DNA from: Planctomycetaceae bacterium
GTDB lineage: Bacteria > Planctomycetota > Planctomycetia > Planctomycetales > Planctomycetaceae
Reading direction: 5' to 3'
DNA length: 64,000 nt
Assembly: GCA_029259815.1 (NCBI GenBank)
Contig: JAJDEJ010000010.1
Coordinates: 1 to 64,000 of the forward strand
Shown: in pieces, positions 34,425 to 42,985 of the stretch
Position numbering within the stretch: position 1 is the stretch's first letter
Layout of the letters: every line of letters starts with the position of its first letter
Position numbers and translations under genes: made by a program
The notes under the pieces: generated by a model
Seen by the model: the letters and a program-made list of their open reading frames with translations, nothing else
What the model was told of the DNA's origin: nothing
Databases searched by the model: none

Positions 34425-35075
34425 TCATGCAACCTTGGATTCCAACGAGCGGATGACTCGTGCCGGACATCCGACCGCCACCACTTGCGAGGGCAGATCA
34501 CGAATCACCGCCGCCCCGCCGCCCACGACCGTCCCCGCGCCAATCGTGATGCCCTGCAACACAGACGCGCCGATGCCGATCGTCGCCGCGTCGCCGACCG
34601 TCACGTTGCCCGAGAGATGCACGCCGGGACTGATGTTCACGTACTCGCCGATGTTCCCGTCGTGATCGACGGACGCACTTGTGTTCACGATGCAGTGTTG
34701 CCCCAGCACCGTCTCCGGCTGCACGACGGCTCCCGCCATTACCACGACGCCCGGGTTCATCACGACCGACGGGTCGACGTACGCATGCGGATGGACCACC
34801 TGAATCCAGCGGAACGGCAGCCGCTCGGCGAGAAGTTGACGCACAGTTGGGGAGCCAATGCCGATGACCGCATCTGCTTGTGGATACCGAGCTGCAGCCG
34901 AGGCAATGCTGCCGGCGATCGTGACTCCCAGCAACTGCTCACCGTGCCGCGAGGTGTCGTCGTCGAAAGCAGCGGTGACCGTCCGACCCATCGCCCGCAA
35001 GGTGCTGATCAGTACCTTCGCATGTCCGCCGCCACCGATGACGATCACAGGTCGTTGTTCTGGTCTGGCATGCAT
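34425..35075 (-). CDS. Sugar N-acetyltransferase, NeuD/PglD family
   Basis: A 216-residue left-handed beta-helix acyltransferase. The N-terminal Rossmann part opens with VIVIGGGGHAKVLIS and carries DAVIGIGSPTVRQ. The hexapeptide helix runs from about residue 95 with SASVDHDGNIGEYVNISPGVHLSGNV, whose His matches the catalytic His of PglD (IEHECVIGE). It ends in VVAVGCPARVIR. It would acetylate the 4-amino group of the UDP-sugar. The ATG at 35075 has AGGAG upstream and overlaps the stop of the next gene upstream (TGATG), a sign of translational coupling to the phosphoglycosyl transferase. Confidence 0.9.
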   Translation of the reverse strand: MHARPEQRPVIVIGGGGHAKVLISTLRAMGRTVTAAFDDDTSRHGEQLLGVTIAGSIASAAARYPQADAVIGIGSPTVRQLLAERLPFRWIQVVHPHAYVDPSVVMNPGVVVMAGAVVQPETVLGQHCIVNTSASVDHDGNIGEYVNISPGVHLSGNVTVGDAATIGIGASVLQGITIGAGTVVGGGAAVIRDLPSQVVAVGCPARVIRSLESKVA

Positions 35076-35710
35076 CACGCAGCACTCCTTGGTTGCGAGC
35101 CGGTGAAAGCCGTCATGGTCGTGCAGCCCTCGGCACTGATGTCGTCCCGCCGCAGCACCTTGACGACCGTCAATGCGAGAATACGGATGTCCAACACCAG
35201 ACTCGTATGCTCGACGTACCACACATCCATCGCGAACCGTTCGTCCCAACCGATTTGATTGCGACCGTTGACCTGTGCCCAGCCAGTGAGGCCCGGTCGC
35301 ACTTCGTGACGCCTCGCTTGCTCGGCCGAGTACAGCGGCAGGTAACGTTCTAACAACGGTCGTGGTCCAACGAGGCTCATGTCGCCTCGCAGGATGTTCC
35401 ACAGTTCGGGTAACTCATCCAGACTCGACGACCGCAGGAATTGTCCGAAGCGGGTCATGCGCTGATCGTCAGGCAGAGGCTGACCGTCCGGCCCACACGC
35501 ATCGGTCATGGTGCGAAACTTCATCAACGAGAACGATCGCCCCCCCTGCCCCGGTCGCTGCTGGACAAACAGGATCGGACTTCCGAGTTTGACCCGCACG
35601 AGGATCGCCGTCACCGCGAGCACCGGGGCGAACACGATGAGGGCTGTCCCTGCGACAGTGACGTCAAGGGTACGCTTGCCGAAGTTGCGATAGAATTGCA
35701 TGTCAGTCAT
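35075..35710 (-). CDS. Phosphoglycosyl transferase (PglC-like bacterial sugar transferase)
   Basis: A 211-residue monotopic membrane enzyme that moves a sugar phosphate from UDP-sugar to undecaprenyl phosphate, starting a glycan. It has the re-entrant hydrophobic N-terminal helix (LDVTVAGTALIVFAPVLAVTAI), KFRTMTDA, SLDELPELWNILRGDMSLVGPRP (with the catalytic DE pair) and RPGLTGWAQVNGRN. It is short like PglC and not like the longer WbaP forms. Coupled to the acetyltransferase that follows. Together with its neighbours it points to a diNAc-bacillosamine-like first sugar. Confidence 0.93.
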   Translation of the reverse strand: MTDMQFYRNFGKRTLDVTVAGTALIVFAPVLAVTAILVRVKLGSPILFVQQRPGQGGRSFSLMKFRTMTDACGPDGQPLPDDQRMTRFGQFLRSSSLDELPELWNILRGDMSLVGPRPLLERYLPLYSAEQARRHEVRPGLTGWAQVNGRNQIGWDERFAMDVWYVEHTSLVLDIRILALTVVKVLRRDDISAEGCTTMTAFTGSQPRSAA

Positions 35711-35730
35711 CTCGTGGGGCGGATGATCGT

Positions 35731-35895
35731 CCCTCTCCCCTTGAGGGAGAGGGACAGATTTTCTCGCTGGCGAGAAAATCAGGGTGAGGGGGCGCCGCTG
35801 GGGTTGGGGTACGGATATTGGCCCGCCGCCTTCCCCTCACCCTGCTTCTCGGCGCTCCGCTTGAGAAGCTGTCCCTCTCCCCCAAGGGGAGAGGG
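35731..35895. repeat. 165-bp inverted-repeat element (family A), copy 4
   Basis: Left end CCCTCTCCCCTTGAGGGAGA, right end TCTCCCCCAAGGGGAGAGGG. It overlaps the 3' end of the GT4 gene at 35837, whose last 20 or so codons and stop codon are inside the element. Confidence 0.9.
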
Positions 35896-37111
35896 AACGC
35901 GCCATTGCAATCTGTTCGATCGTCTCGCGGAATTCGATCGCCTGCTGGTCACGGTCGAAGTGCTGCTCAACATAAGCACGGGCTGAGCGACCCATCGCAA
36001 CAGCTCGAGCGCGGTCGTGTGAGAGTTCATCGACAGCGTGAGCCAACGCGTCAGCATTGCCTGGCGGGACTGCAATGCCACCGTCGGCCTTCTCGACCAC
36101 GTCACGGATGACACCATCGATCCCAAGAATCGTGGGACGGGCTGCTGCCATATAATCAAACACCTTGTTGGGGTAGGTCGTTTTGAACATGGGGATGTCC
36201 TGCAGGGTCGCCAGACAAGCGTCGCTCATCGCCAGGAACTGAGGCATTTCCGCTTTGGGTCGTGGTCCGGTGAAGGTCACATTTGAAAGGCCCATCTCGT
36301 TCGCTCGCTGCTCAAGCCGGCTGCGTTCCTTGCCGTCGCCGACCATGAGGAACTGCACTTCGCTGGAGCCACGGAGTCGGTCAGCCGCGTCGAGGACGAC
36401 ATCCAGATCGTTGGCCATGCCGATCGCTCCGGCGTACGTCACGACAAACTTGTCGTCGAGGTCGAACTCTCGTCGCAGGTGACTGCCGTCGATCGTCTCG
36501 GTGAACAGCGACGTGTCGACTCCGTTGGGGACGAAACTCACCTTCGACGCGGCAACCCTCTTGTGGATGAGGTATTCCCGATAGGCGGGCGAGTTGACCA
36601 CGATGTGCGTCGCGCGGGCATACAAGAACATCTCCAATCGTCGAGCGAGCCAGATGATGACCGGGTTCTTGAGCAGGCCGATGTCGATCGCAAACTCGGG
36701 CCACAGGTCGCGAACTTCGAGCACGAAGGGCACTCGCTTGAGCACTGAGACGATCCACGCGGACAGCAGTTGGAAGATCGGGGGCGAAGTGCCCATCACG
36801 AAGTCGACTTTCTTGACACGCAGGGCCGTCCAGACCGAACTGACCATGAACGACAGAAACGAAACGACTCGCCAGACATAGCTGCGGTGCAGTGAGGCGA
36901 ACGTCCACGCGCGACGCACGCGGACACCGTCGTACTCTTCGATGCCGTCCGTCGGCTGCTCCACCTGCGTGCCGCTGTGGTACGACAGGTTGCTGGCGAC
37001 GATCGTGAAGTCATTTCCCTCCTTGACGAAGCGTTGGCCCAGTTCCAGGTGACGCGTGCCGCCCGCTTCCTTTGGCGAGATGAACGCCTGATGAATCAAC
37101 ATGACATGCAT
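35837..37111 (-). CDS. GT4-family glycosyltransferase (WbuB-like)
   Basis: A 424-residue GT-B glycosyltransferase. N-terminal: MHVMLIHQAFISPKEAGGTRHLELGQRF, with GGTRH as in WbuB. Middle: PFVLEVRDLWPEFAIDIG. C-terminal: FVPNGVDTSLF, VVTYAGAIGMANDLDVVL, FTGPRPKAEMPQFLAMSD, YPNKVFDYMAAARPTI, where the expected EX7E region reads K/N..D. Its final residues (SLSPWGRGTASQAERREAG) and stop codon come from a family-A repeat, so the native C-terminus is lost or extended. Start at 37111 is taken before MHVMLIHQ. Eight bases separate it from the heparinase gene upstream. Confidence 0.92.
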   Translation of the reverse strand: MHVMLIHQAFISPKEAGGTRHLELGQRFVKEGNDFTIVASNLSYHSGTQVEQPTDGIEEYDGVRVRRAWTFASLHRSYVWRVVSFLSFMVSSVWTALRVKKVDFVMGTSPPIFQLLSAWIVSVLKRVPFVLEVRDLWPEFAIDIGLLKNPVIIWLARRLEMFLYARATHIVVNSPAYREYLIHKRVAASKVSFVPNGVDTSLFTETIDGSHLRREFDLDDKFVVTYAGAIGMANDLDVVLDAADRLRGSSEVQFLMVGDGKERSRLEQRANEMGLSNVTFTGPRPKAEMPQFLAMSDACLATLQDIPMFKTTYPNKVFDYMAAARPTILGIDGVIRDVVEKADGGIAVPPGNADALAHAVDELSHDRARAVAMGRSARAYVEQHFDRDQQAIEFRETIEQIAMARSLSPWGRGTASQAERREAG

Positions 37112-37119
37112 GGGTCTGC

Positions 37120-39444
37120 TCAGTCGGTTGAGGGGCGGCCCGTCGCCCCGGTCCATTGGTCGGTGAGGGTTCCGGTCAAACTGACCGAGTCGATCAGAAA
37201 GTCGGAGGACGGATTTCCAAATCCGTCTGTGTGTTGATCTTCGCTGCGGGTTGTGTGTCCCGTCGCAATGCTTTGGACGGACTTGGAAGTCCGTCCTACG
37301 GAGTGGCGGATGCGGCAGGACCAGTCGGGCGTCGTGGCCATGACCTGCCCCACGCCGATCTTGAGGCCCGTGACGTTCGGCCCCAACAGAGTCCAGAATG
37401 TGACTGACGTCTCTTCACTCAGACAGGCCAGCGAGACGGTCGGTTGTCGTTCGCCATAGTGCGGCGCGTACCAGCCACGAGCACATTCTCTGTCGCCACG
37501 GACACAAGAGAGTTCGGTTGTGGCGTCTGCCGCGATGCAGGCGTCATACGGCCCTTGTGGTGTCTTGAGTTGCAGGTGATGGCGTGGTTCATCCAGTTCG
37601 TAGGGCGCGTCCATCAACAGCCAGTGCAAACGGTAGACGTGTGCTGCGTCACTGCTGAGCGAATCGACAATCAACCAGTGCTCGCTGCCAATTCGCAGGA
37701 TGCCCCGTCGATATTCGACCGGCGATGCCAATCGTTTGTACCCGTCATGCGACCCTTCCCAGTAGGCGAGATGCCCGCGTTCGGACGAGACGATGGGTGA
37801 CTGCTGCCCACTCAGCCACGGCAGCCACAGAAAGCGGCCCACGCGGTCCATCTGATCACGACCATCGACCGTGACCGTGTTGTGCGAGCCGGTCCGCGCC
37901 AGTGGGGTGTGCCAAGGCGGCGGCGCGTTGTACGAGTAAGTGCCAGCGTCGAGGGCGACGTTCTGACCGCGCCACCAGATGTCTGCGTGCAGCATGTCCG
38001 CATGAGCTGGTCGATGACGGAACGACCCAGCTCGCGTGACACAATGACCGTGCTGAGTCCGGAGGACCGAGTACCCGGAACTGTGACCCTGCCAGTCGCA
38101 GCGTTCGTCCGGTTCGACGAGTGAGGCCACAGCGTCCGCCCCGCCGAGCCACAACAACTCCTCATCCCACGGACCGGCCTCGATCATCCGCTTGCGGTTT
38201 CGCACCCACGCCGATGCCTGGACGACCGGCCGATAGTCCTGTGACTCACAGTTCGTCAGCGGCAGCACCAACGCCCCGTCGTTCGCGCCGTGTCGCGGGA
38301 GTCGACCGGTTGCCTCATCCTGAAGATTCCACATGAACTCCCCCGCTCGACCGACGCGATCACACAATTCGTCCGAGAGCGGTTGCCCATGCAGTTCGCC
38401 CAGTCGCACGGCCCACAAGCAGGCGTGCAGCATGACTCGCTGATAGTTGACCGAGTGCTGAGAGAAGGCTCCGTCGGCGTCGATGAGTTTGCGGCACTGG
38501 TCTTCAAGCGACTCGCGACCGAGGCGTGTCCACCGCTCAGACGCTGCAAACTCCGGGAACATCAACCCGAGCGTCCACAAGCCGGTCGCCTCGATGATTC
38601 CATGATTGTTCTGTTGCGAGAGAGCGTAACCGAGGTTCGCCTCAATCCGCTGTCCTGACACGGCGAGCAATTGAACTAATTTTGCAATCCGTGACGGCGT
38701 CGACTCGGGTGAGTCTGCAAATCCGTACAGCCCGAAGCAGCACGCCATCACTCGCAGGGCGACCTCCTGACCACACTTCCAGTTGACTCCGTGTTGCGGC
38801 GGGTTCGACTCTCGCCAGTCGAGCACGAGTTGCCAGAACAGTCGTACATAACGATCATCCTGCGTTCGCCAGTAGGCCCGCACGAGCGGATACACCCATG
38901 CGAAACGGCTCGGCTCCCAGACGTACTTGATGTCGCCGCCGGCAAAATCGTCGATCTCACTCCAGTGGCGATCGACAGGATACTCGTCGCCCGTCACCGG
39001 ATGCAGATGCCAGTTGGGCGGACAGCCGAGATTGATCGCCTGATGCTCGAAGAACCGGAAGATGCCCTCGCACAGTGCATCGGCGATGGCGACCGGTCCA
39101 GTCGCCTGAGCGTCCCATCGCTGGAAGTGCTTCCGCCATTTCCCGCGATCCGTTGCGTCAAACAGAAACGGGACACCCTGCTCTGCCCGATGAACCGCAT
39201 ACTTGTCTGCATCGGCCAGTGACGAATCGCTCAGAAAACTCAACAGTGGCTGCGCGTCCCACGATGTCGCAGGGAGTGTGCGTCGCAGCGAACCCGACCG
39301 CCGGCGCAGTGCGTACCCCGCCCGGAACATCAGCCAACCGGGGCCGAAGTGCCGCAAGAGGTGAACGGTGGTTTGCAGGGGTCTATTCAACGGTCCATCG
39401 TTGATGGGGGGTGATTCGTCCGTGAATCGACCGTTTAGCCACAC
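37120..39444 (-). CDS. Heparinase II/III-like protein
   Basis: A 774-residue protein of the alginate-lyase/heparinase type often found in exopolysaccharide loci. The N-terminal helical toroid includes NWKCGQEVALRVMACC, NNHGIIEATGLWTLG and SQHSVNYQRVMLHACLWAVRLGE, with conserved Asn, His and Tyr. The C-terminal beta-sandwich domain starts near residue 445 (SGYSVLRTQHGHCVTRAGSFRHRPAHADMLHADIWWRGQNVALDAGTYSYN). Such enzymes cut or edit uronic-acid-containing chains. The last about 55 residues contain a translated family-B repeat (VGRTSKSV..). The start is unclear: GTG at 39444 lies inside a long palindrome, and TTG at 39405 is the alternative. Confidence 0.87.
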   Translation of the reverse strand: MWLNGRFTDESPPINDGPLNRPLQTTVHLLRHFGPGWLMFRAGYALRRRSGSLRRTLPATSWDAQPLLSFLSDSSLADADKYAVHRAEQGVPFLFDATDRGKWRKHFQRWDAQATGPVAIADALCEGIFRFFEHQAINLGCPPNWHLHPVTGDEYPVDRHWSEIDDFAGGDIKYVWEPSRFAWVYPLVRAYWRTQDDRYVRLFWQLVLDWRESNPPQHGVNWKCGQEVALRVMACCFGLYGFADSPESTPSRIAKLVQLLAVSGQRIEANLGYALSQQNNHGIIEATGLWTLGLMFPEFAASERWTRLGRESLEDQCRKLIDADGAFSQHSVNYQRVMLHACLWAVRLGELHGQPLSDELCDRVGRAGEFMWNLQDEATGRLPRHGANDGALVLPLTNCESQDYRPVVQASAWVRNRKRMIEAGPWDEELLWLGGADAVASLVEPDERCDWQGHSSGYSVLRTQHGHCVTRAGSFRHRPAHADMLHADIWWRGQNVALDAGTYSYNAPPPWHTPLARTGSHNTVTVDGRDQMDRVGRFLWLPWLSGQQSPIVSSERGHLAYWEGSHDGYKRLASPVEYRRGILRIGSEHWLIVDSLSSDAAHVYRLHWLLMDAPYELDEPRHHLQLKTPQGPYDACIAADATTELSCVRGDRECARGWYAPHYGERQPTVSLACLSEETSVTFWTLLGPNVTGLKIGVGQVMATTPDWSCRIRHSVGRTSKSVQSIATGHTTRSEDQHTDGFGNPSSDFLIDSVSLTGTLTDQWTGATGRPSTD
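37203..37301. repeat. Family-B repeat inside the heparinase-like gene
   Basis: A 99-base unit with GGACGGATTTCCAAATCCGT and GGACTTGGAAGTCCGTCCTA ends, here without a GTAGG terminus on the left (mutated to GTCGGAGGACGG). Read in frame on the minus strand it gives VGRTSKSV at one end and DGFGNPSSD at the other. Confidence 0.88.
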
Positions 39445-39468
39445 ATTTGAAATGTGTGGCTAAACGGT
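39430..39468. repeat. Perfect 39-base palindrome between wecB and heparinase genes
   Basis: Two 19-base arms (39430-39448 and 39450-39468) that are exact reverse complements around a single G. The arm reads ACCGTTTAGCCACACATTT. It contains the wecB stop codon (39460-39462) and the GTG candidate start of the heparinase gene (39444). No T-run follows. As RNA it would make a very stable hairpin hiding that start. Confidence 0.95.
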
Positions 39469-40530
39469 CGTCAAAACGCCGACGATGCGTTCGGCGGCGT
39501 GGCCGTCCCAGTTCTCGGGGATGCGGCCCGCCTTGCCGTCGCCGGCGAGGATCTTGTTGAACTCGGCTCGCAGTTGGTCCATGTCAGTGCCGACGAGTGT
39601 GTTGGTCCCTTCGGTGACGGTCACGGGGCGTTCGGTGTTCTCGCGAATCGTGAGGCACGGCACGCCGAGGGCCGTCGTCTCTTCCTGCAGGCCGCCGGAA
39701 TCGGTCATCACGAGTTTGGCGTGCTTTTGCAGGGCGAGGCTTTCGACATAGCCGACCGGTTCCATCACGATGATGTTCGGTGTGTTCAAGGCGTCGCCGT
39801 CGAGTGCTTCGATGCGGGCTTTCGTTCGCGGGTGAATGGGAAAGACGATCGGCAGTTGCTCGCTGATGTCGCGCAAGGCAGCGATGATCCGGGTTAATGT
39901 TTCCGGCACGTCGACGTTCGACGGACGGTGCATCGTGAGCAGCGCGTACGCGCCGTCGAGTCCGGGGATCTCGGGCATCGTTGCCTTGTCAACGAGGTAG
40001 CGCACCGTGTCAATCATCACGTTGCCGACGAAATGGACCTTGTCGCTTGAGATACCTTCGTTCGCAAGGTTGTCTTGTGCTTCGGGGGAGGTGATCAGCA
40101 GCAGATCGGAGAGTTGATCGGTCACGAGTCGGTTCAACTCCTCGGGCATCTCCCGGTCGAACGATCGCAGACCCGCTTCGACGTGGGCGACTCTGATGCC
40201 GAGTTTGGCCGCCACGAGAGCCGCTGCGACGGTCGAGTTGATGTCGCCGTAGACCATGACCCAGTCGGGCTTGCGTTCGAGGACCGTCTCCTCGAAGCGG
40301 ATCATGATCTCTGCCGTCTGCCTGGCGTGCGAGCCGGAGCCGACTTCGAGGCTGACGTCCGGTCGAGGGATCTCCAGTTGTTCGAAGAAGATGTCCGAGA
40401 GGTTGGGATCGTAGTGCTGACCGGTGTGGACGAGCGTCTGCACGACGTCGGACCGCTCGCGGAAGGCGCGGATCACCGGGGCCACCTTCATGAAGTTCGG
40501 CCGGGCGCCGACGACGTGTAACAGATGCAT
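39460..40530 (-). CDS. wecB: Non-hydrolysing UDP-N-acetylglucosamine 2-epimerase
   Basis: A 356-residue enzyme interconverting UDP-GlcNAc and UDP-ManNAc. Family marks: VVGARPNFMKVAP at the N-terminus, HTGQHYD, VYGDINSTVAAAL (catalytic Asp), HVEAGLRSFDREMPEE (catalytic Glu), TMHRPSNVD (catalytic His), and TDSGGLQEE..GVPCLTIRENTERP for UDP binding. Length is normal. With the UDP-sugar dehydrogenase at 46002-47321 it would give UDP-ManNAcA for the surface polysaccharide. Its last codons and stop lie inside the 39-base palindrome. Confidence 0.96.
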   Translation of the reverse strand: MHLLHVVGARPNFMKVAPVIRAFRERSDVVQTLVHTGQHYDPNLSDIFFEQLEIPRPDVSLEVGSGSHARQTAEIMIRFEETVLERKPDWVMVYGDINSTVAAALVAAKLGIRVAHVEAGLRSFDREMPEELNRLVTDQLSDLLLITSPEAQDNLANEGISSDKVHFVGNVMIDTVRYLVDKATMPEIPGLDGAYALLTMHRPSNVDVPETLTRIIAALRDISEQLPIVFPIHPRTKARIEALDGDALNTPNIIVMEPVGYVESLALQKHAKLVMTDSGGLQEETTALGVPCLTIRENTERPVTVTEGTNTLVGTDMDQLRAEFNKILAGDGKAGRIPENWDGHAAERIVGVLTTV

Positions 40531-40577
40531 ATCCGTCTCTCTTGTGTCTTTTGAATTCGTCTGACGGTCGCGGCGAT

Positions 40578-40641
40578 CGCTTGCGGATTAGCACGACCAG
40601 AAAACCGTCGGACGCGTATTGGGGGTGCTAATCCGCAAGCG
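40578..40641. repeat. CGCTTGCGGATTAGCAC inverted repeat (family I)
   Basis: Exact 17-base inverted arms at 40578-40594 and 40625-40641, 30 bases apart. The right arm covers the stop codon (40628-40630) of the dehydrogenase fusion gene, whose last residues L-A-D-stop are repeat-coded. 16 of the bases (CGCTTGCGGATTAGCA) also occur in frame in the kinase gene at 56820-56835. Confidence 0.88.
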
Positions 40642-42892
40642 TGGGTTGGGGGCGGGGGATGAATTCGGTGTCATCGAGTGATGCGGGATTCGGAGATGGA
40701 GATGGGTCGTCGTAGCGAATGGTCTCGTGCGTCTCGGCGGCGCGGACGATGTCGAGGGTCACGCGACTGACCTCGGCGAGTTCGTCGAGTGGGATTGGTG
40801 GTGGTCCGCCCGTGCGAATGGCGTCGAGGAACGCGGCGACGCCATTCGCATGGCCTTTGTCCTGTCGCCAGAGGTTCATCTTGGTGAGACCGGGCCAACC
40901 GTAGGCGCGGAGCTTGCGGAAGTTGTCGAGTTGCATGACTCGACCGCCGCAGAAGACTTCCAGGCGTTCCTTCGGTACCGCTTTGTGACCGTTGGCGAGG
41001 TAATGCACGGTGCCGATCGAGCCGTCTGCGAACGACAGCGTGAACGTCATGCGGTCGTCGTGGATGTCGTCTGCGGCTGTGCGTCCGAACATACTCGCCT
41101 GCACTTGCGTAATCGGATGTCCGCACAGGAATCGCAGCAGGTCGACGAAGTGACAGCCCTCGCCAATGATGCGCCCGCCACCGGCAATCGGATCGTGGAC
41201 CCAATGATCAGCGGGGATCATGCCGGCATTGACGGTCATCACAAACGCCTTTGCTTCCTTGGCACCGGCGAGAACCGTCTGCATGCATTGGATGTGCGGA
41301 GCGAAGCGGCGGTTAAAGCCGACCATCAACGTGTGTGAGTTATCGGTTGCAGAGGTGATGACGGCGTCGAGTTGTTCGGTGTTGAGTGCCAGCGGTTTTT
41401 CGACAAACACGTGTTTGCCCGCATCGAGTGCCCGGCAGACGAGGTCGGCGTGCGAGTCGTGCCGGGTGGCGATCACGATTGCGTCGACGTCCGGAGAGTT
41501 GAACGGGGCATCGGTGTCGCTGGTGACTTCGTCGAACTTGAACTTGCGATCGGCGATGGTGCCGGTCAGTCCGCCGCGGGAGGCGACCATCGCGAGGTGG
41601 GCCCCGTGCTTGTGGAAGGCAGGGATGAGTGTCTGCGTCGCGAAGCTGCCGGCACCCAGAAAGGCGAAGCGGGACGACTCCGTAGGACGGACTTCCAAGT
41701 CCGTCCCGTGAGACACACTTTGCTGGACGGACTTGGAAGTCCGTCCTACGGTGGATTGCCGCAACTCTTCATCGAGTACTTGGACCGGCGTCGGGTATTG
41801 TAACATCACGCCGAGTGATGGCTCATTGCCGCTGATGAGGGCGTACGCCTCAGCCGCGTTGTCGAGGTCGAAGCGGTGGGTGATGAGTGGGTCGGCGTCG
41901 AGTTGACCCGACTGCATCATGTCGAGGACCGCTTCGAAGTTTCGCTGTTCGGTCCAGCGGACGAAGCCGACCGGATAGTCCTGCCCCTGCTGTTCGTACA
42001 CGGGGTCGTAGCGGCCCGGTCCGTAAGAGCACGACACCTGAAAGCTCAACTCCTTCTCAAAGAAGTCGGCCCGTGAGAGATTCAATCCCGCGACACCCAC
42101 GAGTACGAGGCGTCCCCGTTTGCGAGACATGTGAGCCGCTTGTCGGACTGGTTCGTCGCTTTGAGTCGCAGCGGTGATGATCACGCCATCGACGCCGCGT
42201 CCGCGGGAGAAGGCCATGGCAGCGGGGATGGGATCGCCCTGTCCCAGATTGAAAGTCTCCGCGCCGAACTCTGCGGCTTGGGCGAGTCGCTGTTCGTTGA
42301 AGTCGAGGCCCAACACGCGACAGCCGTGGGCTCGCAAAAGTTGCACGGTCAACAGGCCGATGAGTCCCAGACCTGAAACGACGAATGTCTCGCCGAGCGT
42401 CGGTTGGGCGAGGCGGATGCCTTGGAGGCCGATGGCTGCGACGACGGTGAACGTCGCTGTCTCGTCGGAGACGTTGTCCGGGATGCGGGCACACAGATTT
42501 TGAGGCACGCAGACGACCTCCGCGTGATGTCCGTTCGAGAGGACACGATCGCCGACCTCGAAGCCTTCAACGCCGCTGCCGACTTCGAGGACTGTGCCGA
42601 CATTGCAATAGCCGAGGGGGAGCGGTTGATCGAGTTTGTTGCGGACCGCTTCGAGCGTGGGAAACAGGCCGTCCGTTTTGACTTTGTCGAGGACTTGACG
42701 AACTTTGTCCGGTTGTTGCCGGGCTTTGTCGAGCCAGCCGGCCTTGCCGAACTCGACGAGCATGCGCTCGGTGCCGGCTGAGATCAGCGTGGTGTGAGTG
42801 CGGATGAGCAACTGCCCGCGTCCGACTTGCGGACAGGGGACGTCGCAGATGAGCGTCTCGCCATCCTTCACGGATTGCAGGATTTGGCGCAT
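40628..42892 (-). CDS. Zinc-type alcohol dehydrogenase fused to Gfo/Idh/MocA oxidoreductase
   Basis: A 754-residue two-domain protein of polysaccharide loci. Residues 1-365 are an MDR-type dehydrogenase (GTERMLVEFG, GYCNVGTVLEVGSGV, GDRV, VVSGLGLIGLLTVQLLRAHG for NAD binding), with few of the usual zinc ligands. Residues about 410-754 are a Gfo/Idh/MocA oxidoreductase (FAFLGAGSFA, VDAIVIATRHDSHADLVCRALDAGKHVFVEKPLALN with the EKP Lys, GGGRIIGEGCHFVDLLRFL). The same fusion exists next to heparinase-like genes in other bacteria. A family-B repeat (41681-41750) forms the linker, coding VGRTSKSV..TDLEVRPTE. The ATG at 42892 matches the usual MRQIL.. start. Substrate unknown, probably a sugar nucleotide or sugar acid. 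Confidence 0.92.
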   Translation of the reverse strand: MRQILQSVKDGETLICDVPCPQVGRGQLLIRTHTTLISAGTERMLVEFGKAGWLDKARQQPDKVRQVLDKVKTDGLFPTLEAVRNKLDQPLPLGYCNVGTVLEVGSGVEGFEVGDRVLSNGHHAEVVCVPQNLCARIPDNVSDETATFTVVAAIGLQGIRLAQPTLGETFVVSGLGLIGLLTVQLLRAHGCRVLGLDFNEQRLAQAAEFGAETFNLGQGDPIPAAMAFSRGRGVDGVIITAATQSDEPVRQAAHMSRKRGRLVLVGVAGLNLSRADFFEKELSFQVSCSYGPGRYDPVYEQQGQDYPVGFVRWTEQRNFEAVLDMMQSGQLDADPLITHRFDLDNAAEAYALISGNEPSLGVMLQYPTPVQVLDEELRQSTVGRTSKSVQQSVSHGTDLEVRPTESSRFAFLGAGSFATQTLIPAFHKHGAHLAMVASRGGLTGTIADRKFKFDEVTSDTDAPFNSPDVDAIVIATRHDSHADLVCRALDAGKHVFVEKPLALNTEQLDAVITSATDNSHTLMVGFNRRFAPHIQCMQTVLAGAKEAKAFVMTVNAGMIPADHWVHDPIAGGGRIIGEGCHFVDLLRFLCGHPITQVQASMFGRTAADDIHDDRMTFTLSFADGSIGTVHYLANGHKAVPKERLEVFCGGRVMQLDNFRKLRAYGWPGLTKMNLWRQDKGHANGVAAFLDAIRTGGPPPIPLDELAEVSRVTLDIVRAAETHETIRYDDPSPSPNPASLDDTEFIPRPQPTLAD
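41681..41750. repeat. Family-B repeat as linker of the dehydrogenase fusion
   Basis: A 70-base unit with exact inverted ends CGTAGGACGGACTTCCAAGT and ACTTGGAAGTCCGTCCTACG. It encodes V-G-R-T-S-K-S-V at one end and T-D-L-E-V-R-P-T at the other and keeps the frame between the two enzyme domains. Confidence 0.92.
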
Positions 42893-42985
42893 GGGGCAAC
42901 GTGGGTCAACGGGAACGATTCGCGGGGAGGCGGAGTATACGTCCGCTGCCGGGCGGGACAAAGGCCAATCGCGGGGCGTTGGGAA

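Noticed and set aside
39454-39897. 147-residue plus-strand frame opposite wecB
   Set aside because: Mirror of a well-supported enzyme; its shared first residues with the heparinase frame are due to the palindrome.
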